From: Metallyticus violacea
Lineage: Eukaryota > Arthropoda > Insecta > Mantodea > Metallyticidae
Reading direction: 5' to 3'
Length of the DNA: 64,000 nucleotides
NCBI GenBank assembly: GCA_030762175.1
Contig: CM060835.1
Location: 83,540,001 to 83,604,000, forward strand
The notes beneath the pieces are model-generated. The model was not told where the DNA came from and searched no databases. It was given only the letters and a program-made list of their open reading frames with translations. Positions 54,986 to 64,000 of this stretch are shown here, piece by piece. The stretch's first letter is position 1; every line of letters begins with the position of its first letter. The position numbers and the translations under genes were made by a program.

Positions 54986-57904
54986 AGAACATTTGACATC
55001 TTCCTTACCGTAAACCAAAATATGACTGAATATGGCTAATTTGTCTGACGATAAAATTACTGGGTCACCTAATGCCTTCCCTCATTATTCAAAACTTATT
55101 TAAACAAGTAACTAAAACCAAACCTATACCAGTCTTTATCAGATCTTTCTTCTAAACTTTGTATGAAAAGCTTGAATGTGGTATAAAATTGAGATATATA
55201 AGTAGTAAAATAAATGTGAAAATGAAGAATATTCATAGGGCAGCTTTTATGCAATGATTGATTTGGTCCAAAAACAGAGCTAAGTGATCAATCTTTCAGA
55301 GACATCTGCTATAATTTTTGTGTTAAACGAATGTTAAAATAACCGCATATTTTACAGTGAAGTCCCTGTAAGTGAATCTCTCTTTCAGCCAGTTTTTGTC
55401 ACAAAACGCTCTTTTTAGCGAATGGACTATTTTTCGTTTCTGAATTCTGTTTAATAAGATGTGAAGATATGCAAGTACTTCACAGCGGTCCGGTTATCAC
55501 AAACAAGAGCTGCGTTCAGAGTGACGGGAGGAGAGAAAAAAAACCTTTTCGAGAACTCTCCAAGCGCTGCGCACTCAGCTTTACAATTGCCGAAAACATT
55601 TCCGCAAAAGTACAGCTCTTCAAGGGACAATTTGCAAATTAAAAGCATCTGTGAGATGGAATAAAAGTGCAGCTCAGAATACCTGACCTAAAAGTTAGGA
55701 CCATGCGAGTGCCTGCCTACCTCTCGACTCCCAACTCTCGGTTCGCATTAATTATGCGCCATTACTGTTAAGTGAACAAAACGTTGCTAGGCGACAGGTA
55801 CTTGACGTGCACCACTGGATATTTGTGAAAGTGCTTTCCCACAGCATGTTTCGTAGTTCAGTGTATAAGCAATTATTACATTTATAAACCATAAACTTTT
55901 TCCATTTATTTTAGCTAGACTGTCTTTTAAAAACATTGAAGTTGAAGTTTACGAGAAAGTCATTCCGTGCAAATGTTTTCTTTTGGTAGATCGGAGCGTA
56001 AACAGCTTTTATATTGATTTCCGTTTGAACCGTGCAAACAAACTCCTCCATAGACACCTTTAAAGCGGGGAAAGGGCGTGATTAATTTGTACTTAACTGC
56101 ATTGTTCTGCGTTGCCTAGGCTTTTTATGTATTACAAAATAAAGAATTGTTAGAAGAACCCCAAAACGTTTTCTATCTTATATTATTTACATAATACGGG
56201 GATAGGATCAGCATGCTAGTATAAACTCTAAAAAAAGATTATCATTTTTATATTCTGCCTTCTGAAAGAACCATCAGATATCAGCATTTCCCACCCTCTT
56301 CCCTTAGAGGATGAAATCAGGGAAGTAACAGAAATGGGCCATACATACTTCCATTAATCTACGGAGCAATTTTGAAATTTCCCAAGAATTGATTTAACAC
56401 CAAATATGTGCTTTTTTCATGCATCAAAGCAGATAAAATAAGGAACGGGATGGTATATTAAGATAGATATGATATTTTTTCCGAGTTCTAAAGAATATGT
56501 GTTTAAAGTTTCATCGAAATCAAAGGATTTGAGATTATTTGTACAAAGAAAACGGGTCTATATTTTATGTATATTGTATGGGACATTGTTTCTTTTTACG
56601 TATTAGACTTATGAACTTTACTCATAGGGTCTATTTTACTTCATATTTAACTAAAAAAAAAAGGTAAGCACTTACACACCGAGGCCTTAATCTCATTTGG
56701 TTTATAGAAATTTGTTTAAGTAATGACAACTAAATGTATGTATGAATGCACATGTATGAAATCTTGAAACGAATTTTTTAGGGGGAAAGCGGCTTTTAAC
56801 TCACCCTGTACTTACTACTTGAAATCTTCGATTTGTTATAATTCGATTTCATCACTGAATTTATTAAGTACTGGGTGCAATTGTTATTTCTTTAAAGTGC
56901 ACCAGACGCGTTGAAGTATCTCTCCCACTTGATAGAGATCTCTGTTGTTTGCGTTACCTATTGCAGTCAGATTATAATGATTGTTAGGCTCGTGTATTAA
57001 CACTAATTTACTTAATCATAGTACTTTCTTTATCTTAAGTAGCATAGACTAAAAAAAGTTCATATGAACATTAAAAGAGTACAATACAGAACAACAAAGA
57101 ATCAAAATTTATCGAAATGAACGAACTGCCTAATTTTGTTATTAATTAGTTTGCAATCCATTGGAAATTTTATAGGTCTTTCCCAAAAACAACTCTAGCT
57201 TTTTTTTCGTTTGAAGTCAAGGTCTTCCCCTGGGCGAAGGCCTCCTTAAAGGTTAATAACATTTTTCCTTTGCGGTCTTTGATTCACGATATTAAAAGAT
57301 AAATTAATAAATTAACACAACTTATAATACTTTTTGGTGTGTATGTATTATAAAAGAAATGTGTATAAGCGAGATTTCTTAAGAAGTTTCCAGCTTCCAT
57401 GTCTCCATTATGATTAAGCTACGAACTGCACACAAAACAAGCTGTCTGTGACTTTACTAAGCAGCAGTTCTCAGGTTTTCCATCGGTAAAACCGTTAGCT
57501 GTCTAGTGTGTATCATTCAGCCACCTAAGCAATGCACAATTATAAACAAAGCGGTATAAATGTATAAAGGACATTAAAAATAACCCATCATTCTTATCAA
57601 TTATAAATAAACCAAGCTGCTTCCTTGACCTCCATGTGACTGTACTTTTATCTGAGTTTCATCCCTCCCTGTCTTTTCACTACATGTTTGAGTATACCTA
57701 CCATACTCCTAGTCCAAGTGCAGTTAACTTTGCGAGAATTGGCAATAGTGTCCGAGTTTTAATTATGGCATCATTATACCCAAAATGATTTTAAAAGAAA
57801 TATTTGCTACGCGATATTCATGCAAGCAGCATTTTCAAAGTGGCGTTTACTGAAGCAGAACATGAGTAAACCAAGTGATAAGTGGTCATCAGTATAAAGA
57901 AAAA
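54986..57904. other. Long unassigned stretch
   Basis: No gene recognised. ACAGTGAAGTCCCTGTAAGT near 55357 faintly resembles a pogo/Tigger-type end; no partner found. Confidence 0.4.
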
Positions 57905-58722
57905 ATGGGTACTCGTGCAACAACCTGCTTTCCAAATTTTAGCGACATACCCAACTTCTCAAGCATAGCAGCTTTTGCAAGAGCGCGTAGAACACACAAT
58001 TGCTTTTCTTGGTTATCGGAAGGTCTGTGCACCATGTTACCCCGGATGCTGACGCCTGAAATGAAAGCTCAAGGCTTTGAAATTTGCCAGAAACTTCTGT
58101 CTCGTTGTGAGATGAAGGTGAAGCGTTTCTACATGCCACTGTGACAGCAGAAGCATTGTCGGTCCATGAACTCGTCACAGCAAAAGCTCAAGACGCAACA
58201 TTCAGGTGAGGAACTCCTGACAACAGTGTTTTGGGACGCAGATGTTTTTAACTATGTGATTTTCTTGAACGTGGAAACCGAACAAACTCAGAGCGTTACA
58301 TCACAAGGCTACAAATTTTGAAACAACGACTGAGAAGGATTCCAAAGAAAAGAGAAATATCCTGTAGCACGACAATGCCAATCCACATGTGTCATCACAG
58401 CAGAACTTCAGAGACTTGGCACCTCTCTGACTTGCACCTCTTCCCAAAACTTAAGGAACAGCCTATGCATCCGATGAAGTAGTTGAGAAGAATGTAAGAG
58501 GTCGGTTGCAGAAACAGAGTTTGGGCTTCTTACGTAACTGCTTCACAAAACTCGATCATCGTTGGTAGGAACATATCCAGGTTTCTGGAGATTATGTTAA
58601 AAATGAATATAGATAATTAAAGAACGCTTTTAAGAATTATTTCTGTGATTCATTTAGACTAAAGTATCCTCATCCATACGGGATCTATGGAGGTGGAGCG
58701 TTATTTTTCATTCAACCCTCGT
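57905..58722 (+). pseudogene. Degenerate mariner transposase with 3' terminus
   Basis: Across frames: LGYRKVC then MLPRMLTPEMKAQGFEICQK (near 58033-58095), the end of the DNA-binding region; LLSRCE; TVTAEALSVHELVTAKAQ (near 58143), where the first catalytic Asp (TADETWVH) has become Ala-Leu; VFWDADVFNYVIFL (near 58228); LERGNRTNSERYI; a QHDNA-like second motif (near 58365, frame-shifted); and LHLFPKLKEQ-like traces near 58435 after loss of the SPDL block. The 3' end near 58722 reads, in reverse, TACGAGGGTTGAATGAAAAA, a mariner-type terminal repeat. The 5' terminal repeat was not found. A different lineage from the copies at 15887 and 1945. Confidence 0.78.
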
Positions 58723-59030
58723 AGTTCCAGCAGTTTTTTTAATACGTCGGTTGAAACATTTAACGTGCTAACTTGCTTTTCCTCTGAAATCACCATTAAA
58801 TAGAAAGTAATATTATAGTTATGGTTCAGGAAATAATTCTTTACCCTGTCCTAAAAGAATAGGAGTTATGTACTTTCTTTCTAATAGTACAACATCCATT
58901 CTAGTTCTTTCTCGAGGAATATTTTACTGGCAGATACTGCCACCGATAAACGAGCATCTATTGTCATGCTTGTAAAAATATTTTTCAGTGCTAGACGCCA
59001 TTTTCTAACAGATGCAGTGACTTCATCAGT
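58723..59030. other. Stretch with weak hAT-like coding trace
   Basis: On the minus strand KNIFTSMTIDARLS (about 58975-59010) loosely resembles the KxYLRSTMSQxRLS motif of hAT C-terminal dimerisation domains. Not enough to call a gene. Confidence 0.2.
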
Positions 59031-59040
59031 TTGAACCTTC

Positions 59041-59560
59041 TGGGGGGGGGGGGGGTTAGAGAAAAAAAAAAAACAAATCTGAGACGCCAGTTGCGGAATA
59101 CCTTGCATATAATGTCTGTTCCGCAGATACGAGGCTGGTCATCAGGGGTCAAATTCGAGTTGTACTATGCCCGTCAAGTGAAGGATCGCAGTTTTATCGA
59201 TCAGTTTCGTTATGTAAATTACAACTCTGGATGCTGTCCGTCACTTAGACATGAACCGATGTAAACCTTTAGTTTGTCTGGACATTGTCTCGGAAGTAGA
59301 GCATGAAAGCATGATACGCATTTTACTCTGCCTTACACTTATAATCCCCACCTTTCATGTTTTTCAGTGCATAAGCATAAGAATTAGAATTAATCACCTG
59401 TCTTTTCATTTGGGAATTCCTGAGATCTTCTTTAGCATTCCAGAAAATGTACCACACGAGTTTACCAGTTAATTGCTGCAATATTTTTTTTGGGGGGGGG
59501 AGAGAATTTTTGTGCCGCAGTTGCGTGTTGTGTAATGTCTTCAGTGTCATCTACGAAAAG
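59041..59560. repeat. Two diverged copies of an 80-bp G-run-containing segment
   Basis: A G14 run at about 59042 followed by AGAGAA, then CGCCAGTTGCGG and ATATAATGTCT (to 59115), is echoed at about 59490-59545 by a G run, AGAGAA, CCGCAGTTGCGTG and GTGTAATGTCT. Same orientation, offset about 440 bases. Confidence 0.5.
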
Positions 59561-61845
59561 ATAGTATCCATCAATGGGATATTCTCCTAATTCATATGAA
59601 CAAGATTTGTAAGAAATGAATGTGAATGCTATATCGTCTCTTTTAAACACGACTTCTCATTACTTTTAGAGCGAGCCTTATATTATCTATGTACGAAGTT
59701 CCCTTGTGGCATATAGTCACTGTCCTCGGGCTTAATTCTCTTTCCCGCGGTCATTTAGTTGGTGCGCGCATTTTGGAGAGCCCTGAAACGGGGCAATCAC
59801 TACCCATGTGAGTGGAGAGCCAGGCAGAGGTTTCCTGTGGAAAACCGTATTCAAAATGCGATTACAACCATGCAGTCAGTCAAATTGCGTTTCCCCCAAC
59901 TGCACTTTAGCAAAGTGCGATGCTGTTTTGCAAAACAAAGAGACTGTAACATCATCACTCCGACAAAGCTTGTGCCTGCAATTGCACTTTGCTACCTGAA
60001 CAAGAATTTCATTTCTGGACTGAGAGCACTTAAAACTTAATAGTTCTTATTTGAAGACAACATTATCTGAGAAATAATGTGTAAAGACTTGCTAATGATG
60101 GTGGGAAACAGTGGTGGGAAGCAGAGCTAGCTGAACTATGCATGATGTACTTATTAACTCGTTTTCCATGTGACTGATGGAGAAAAAAAAAAAAAACAGT
60201 TGCATGAATGATATGAAGGTTAAAATTTTCTCTAAGCTTGACACAAAAGTGACCCAGGACAAAATATCCGTATACTAATGGATTTCATAAGCATAATTTC
60301 ATATAACAGAATATGCAACCACGCTCTGCTACCAAACTTGTCACTCGAAGGGCCCACTCGCCAACAATTACATTTACTCGTTACTAACATAACATAGCTG
60401 TTTCTTATTATTGCCCCAGAGGAACCCATGGGTTAAGAAGTATTGTGTGTCTGTTTAAAAGCAAATAAATGTGCCTTTTTCACATTATTTATTGAACAGC
60501 TATGAAAGAAGAAAAACATCCATTATATTACGGCGAACCTCACAATTTAATCATGTGTAAATGATTAGTTCCATGAAAAATTACAATATTAAAAAAATTA
60601 GAGTTATTAACAATAAATGTTAAGCTCTTTTAAAACATTAAAATATTTTCCTTATACACAGAGCATGTGCTAATAAAACTGTCCTCAATTAAAAACAAGA
60701 AAACTAATCTGTTGGCTTGCAAATACACCTGCGCTTATTGACAGACAACACTGTAATATCGTGAAATAAGCGGCTAACAAAGTCAGCGCTATTAACTGTC
60801 TTAATCTTCGACCTAAAACAGCTGGTGATTGATTACTTTTACAACTTTAGAACATTTCCTCTAAACAATACATACAATTTACATTTTGGGCAAAGCTAAT
60901 AAAGAAAAAGATATTAAATATAAAATAAATAATAGCAAAATTGAGGACAACATAATAGGGAGAAAATTTCATTTCCAATATCCAATGATTATGCCGAAAC
61001 TTTTCCCCCCATTGGAATTTCTTACCTACCATCCACCGCTGCGCGAGCTCAGAGAGAAAAGACGAAGTGAAGGGATGACGGAGTAGTTCAAAGTGCTTGC
61101 AACCAAGTTATTAACTTCTCTGGTACGAATTGAGAGGGCATGTACTAGGCAATAAATGAACATCATTCGAGACATCGCAACCGGCACAATATGCTGCACC
61201 TTTTAATTAAAAAAACATGTTTTATTTTTTAAATAACTGTACATATTATTTTCAAACCTTTTCATTAAATTATTTAATACTTCATTTTAGAAAAGTTGGT
61301 GGAAAAGTTGCTTACAAGTTTCTGATATAACGGGGCTTTAGTATGCATTTTTTTTCTTTTTTTTTTTTTTTCCAGAAATTGCAATTAAAGCTCACATTCG
61401 TAGAAGAAATAGAACCTCCATATCCTTTAGGGTGATAGTCTGCTATATCTTTCTCTTGGTTCTGGTGTATTTTATTTTTATTGATTAATATTATATTTAC
61501 AAAATGATCGATATTTACCGAGTGACTGATAAAGAAAAGCGTAATAAAATAAATTTGTTATATATTTTTAAAATTTAATTTTTAAAGTTGTCATATAGCT
61601 TCAAAATGAATGTCAAAACCAAAACATTAAAATAATATCAAAATATGAAATGTAAAATATCATATAAATCTCCATTTTTATTCTTCTTAACGTTGATAGC
61701 GCTTGTATTGAACATGTCACGTTTTAGCCGCTAAACAGGTTTAAAGAATAATAGCTCAATTTCTGTAAGATATAGAGTATACAAATCCTTGTAAAATTGA
61801 AGAACGACTAAGATCCATCTGTTTACACACTTTATTTCATTTTAC

Positions 61846-61884
<39 letters not shown>

Positions 61885-63084
61885 ATGTATTGCTATCCTT
61901 AAATTTGTATAAGCGATAACATTTTCATCACTGATAGTGCTATACTTTTTATGCTAATTTTATTCCTGGGTTAAATTAAAAGACTGCCTCCATTTCTCAA
62001 CGGGAAGCAGTGCAAGTGATGAGTGATATTTTACAGAAGCGCCAATGTGTGGGGAAAGAAGACTTGTAGATTCAGTAACCTATTTTCTAAAACGAGTATC
62101 TATTTCATAAGCAATTTGCTTAAGTTCAGTGCGTTAGTGCTACTTTAAAGGTGACCGTAATTTTGCAGGACGTCGTAGGATTTATGTTTCCATGCGGCAA
62201 TAAACGTAGTGGTTTTATTGGGAATAAAGCACAGTTTGTCGATTAATCTAACCTGGTTTATTTCTGAAAGGTACTTTGCGACATTTCAAAGTGTGATTTA
62301 CTTTTATATTGGAGAATTCTCTAAAGCAAACGTTATTCTTGCAAACTACAGCTAGCAAGTCCTTTTCAATCGAGGCAAGAATTGTGTGTTAAGTAAGTGA
62401 CATGACGTAGACATATTTTAAGATTTTTCCGGAAAGAAACTCTCAGGCACTCTCAGCGCCCGGAAGGATACATCGAAAATCAGCCAAATAGACACAAGAG
62501 AAAGTTTTTCGATACCCGAAATAAAGAAAATTTAAAAAAAAAAAAAGATACAGACAAGTTTAACTTCGACAGAGAAGAAACATTGAATATTCGTACGAAT
62601 AAGATTTTAATTAAATCCCTGAAATCCATCGGAATCTGTCTGCTTTTGAAGCTGCCAGATAAATGTACCGATAAAACATGTACAAAGAATTTACAAGCAG
62701 AAAAGTGGTCAAAAACAGGCATCTGAAAAATAAGAACTAATAGTGTCCGACATTTCGTTGTGGTGCTGCAGGCGCTAACCTGAAACTCCAAACGAGCTTA
62801 GAGTGATCAAGAGGACCGGACTGGGAACAGAATGAAACAAATAATTTATATGAAATACAGAATATTTTTCAATAGATAATATTAACTGAAATTCTAGTAC
62901 AGTGATTGAAATGAATCTACTGTAGTTCTCAAAACGCCTTACCACTTCTACGAAAACCATATACTGAGTAACAGTGCAAGATTGAGATGCAACCTGCTTA
63001 GGACTTTGCCTCCGACAGCTCCCCATTTGTCCCCGCGAGGCTGGGTGGACCCGGTTCCTCCATAACCTAAAAAAATTCATAAGC
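59561..63084. other. Long unassigned stretch
   Basis: The 93-codon frame 59759-60040 has no recognised domain. An (ATT)n microsatellite lies at 61846-61882. The rest is AT-rich with no motif. Confidence 0.4.
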
Positions 63085-63155
63085 AGCTACTGGGAATCGA
63101 ACCCGGGTTCTCCTGATCAGCAGTCAGCAACGCTAACCACTAGATCAAGGAGGGG
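63085..63155 (-). mobile_element. tRNA-like SINE head or tRNA relic
   Basis: On the minus strand the A box TAGTGGTTAGCG (63142-63131) and B box GGTTCGATTCC (63103-63093) are well kept. A possible anticodon arm CTGA-CTGCTGA-TCAG would place GCT, but acceptor arms do not pair and there is no long variable arm, so it is not a working tRNA-Ser gene. The following minus-strand sequence down to about 62780 may be its SINE body. Confidence 0.45.
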
Positions 63156-63433
63156 GTTGCTAGATGTTCCTACCTACTTACGATTCTGTAATTTTTTTTA
63201 TTCAAAATCTTATTGTTGGCTGCATCTGTCCATTTAGTTCACTTTCCTAACTGTTAACACAGTGGTGATAAACGTTTGATTTAAAACTTGACTCCTAAAA
63301 TAAAAGAAGGTTTAATCCATACAAAGTAAATTAGAGGCCATCAGGAGACTGGATATATTGAAGCCATGAAAGTTGCTGCAAGATGTGGTGTGGATGAAGT
63401 ACTGTAGCAGTCGACAGAAAAGCAAAGTAGACC

Positions 63434-63605
63434 GTCTCCGTATCTAGTGGTAGCGTTTGTGACTATTAAACCGAGGTTCAGTGTTCGATTCCCGCTCAGG
63501 TTTAGCTGCCTGGATACTTTTTTTTTTTTTAGTTTTTCGTTACTCTCAGAAGATGAATGCCAGATAGCATTAAGGTACCTAGAATTCCGAGCTTATTTAC
63601 ACCAT
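63434..63605 (+). mobile_element. tRNA-headed SINE
   Basis: The A box TAGTGGTAGCG (from 63445) and B box GTTCGATTCCC (63483-63493) are followed by GCTCAGG and a body with TCAGAAGATGAATGCCAGAT and AAGGTACCTAGAATTCCGAG. This parallels the SINE-A layout but is a distinct family. A poly-T run has expanded at 63518. Confidence 0.6.
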
Positions 63606-63649
63606 TCTTAATTCACTTTATTTCATTTCAGTCTTTTTTTTTTTTTTGT

Positions 63650-64000
63650 GAGGGTTGTTCCATTTTTCAGCGGGTACCTTTTATTCCCAATCTTCATCTC
63701 TCACGATCTTGCCAATCTTCCTCTTGCATTTTGTAGTTTTTTATTGTTAATTTAATTCCTGCTATCCATGATAGTCTTGGACGACCACGTTTTCTCCTTT
63801 CTGACGGTGATCACTCCAAAAGAATTCTGGGCCATCATTGGTCCTCCATTCTCCTAACATGAGCATACCATTGTAGAACCCGATTCTGGATTCTTTCTAC
63901 AACTGATCCCTCCATATCCTTAGCCTGGCCAATCTCTTCATTTCTTTTTCTTTCCAGTCTAGACACCCTGGCCCCTCCTCATTCCAGTCATAACTACAGT
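63650..64000 (-). pseudogene. RTE-like non-LTR retrotransposon, 3' coding end (cut by window)
   Basis: On the minus strand from the window edge: KRMRRLARLKDMEGSVVERI then QNRVLQWYAHVRRMED (about 63935-63830), and after a break RRKRGRPRLSWIAGIK (near 63790) with KMQEEDWQDRERWR (near 63715). This is the LQWxGHVxRM...KRGRPxxxW...A.DRxxWR ending of endonuclease/RT proteins. At least one stop and one frameshift. The rest of the element would lie beyond 64000. Confidence 0.75.

Noticed and set aside
55357..55660. pogo/Tigger element
   Set aside because: One end weakly resembles the terminal repeat, but no opposite end and no transposase trace were found.
58881..59108. hAT transposase C-terminus
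   Set aside because: Only a loose match to the RSTM...RLS motif, interrupted by a poly-A/poly-G tract; not enough to annotate as a gene.
59759..60040. Hypothetical protein of 93 codons
   Set aside because: Composition is plausible but there is no motif, no start context and no neighbouring exon.
63085..63155. Working tRNA-Ser(GCT) gene
   Set aside because: No acceptor pairing and no long variable arm.

Overview
The window is eukaryotic and looks like intergenic or long-intron DNA from a large, AT-rich, repeat-filled insect genome. It contains several Tc1/mariner-superfamily transposase relics, Penelope-like elements (PLEs) with GIY-YIG remnants, R1-like and RTE-like non-LTR retrotransposons, and many tRNA-headed SINEs. 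The species cannot be fixed from sequence alone. The high load of SINEs and PLEs would suit a polyneopteran such as a cockroach, termite or stick insect, but this is inference. I find no convincing host protein-coding gene, no intact tRNA gene and no bacterial-style operon. Nearly every coding trace is a broken transposon gene.

Layout. 1-8.4 kb: a minus-strand mariner relic, a PLE GIY-YIG relic and SINE-A copies. 8.4-11.5 kb: the most striking locus, a minus-strand solo-LTR-like unit of about 3.07 kb whose interior is filled by about 70 copies of a 34-bp minisatellite. 12-15.3 kb: SINEs and a Harbinger-like non-autonomous element carrying a broken Myb/SANT-like gene. 15.9-18.9 kb: a mariner split by a 5'-truncated R1-like retrotransposon, with a 14-bp target-site duplication. 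20.4-21.4 kb: a possible LTR followed by a degenerate tandem repeat and SINE-B. 23-26.6 kb: a second PLE family with a hammerhead-like core, then an RTE-like 3' end and a minus-strand non-LTR relic. 27-34 kb: AT-rich DNA, one near-perfect 36-bp-arm inverted repeat, and a head-to-head SINE-B pair. 34.3-37.8 kb: PLE GIY-YIG and reverse transcriptase relics. 40-48 kb: two copies of a short TIR element (MITE) in opposite orientation, more SINEs, and a DDE-type transposase relic. 51-59 kb: another SINE-B inverted pair, a DUF4817/DDE-type transposase relic and another mariner relic. 59-64 kb: mostly featureless DNA ending in an RTE-like 3' end cut by the window edge.

Recurring families. SINE-A is tRNA-headed and ends in a conserved tail containing GGGCGTTAAACACTA. 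SINE-B has a GGGCGTAAAAATC motif after its B box and ends near TGTTAAAGAGCGTCC. I name them only within this window. The elements do not form a pathway; the relationships worth reading are nesting (retrotransposon in mariner, minisatellite in LTR) and inverted pairing (SINE-B pairs, MITE pair).
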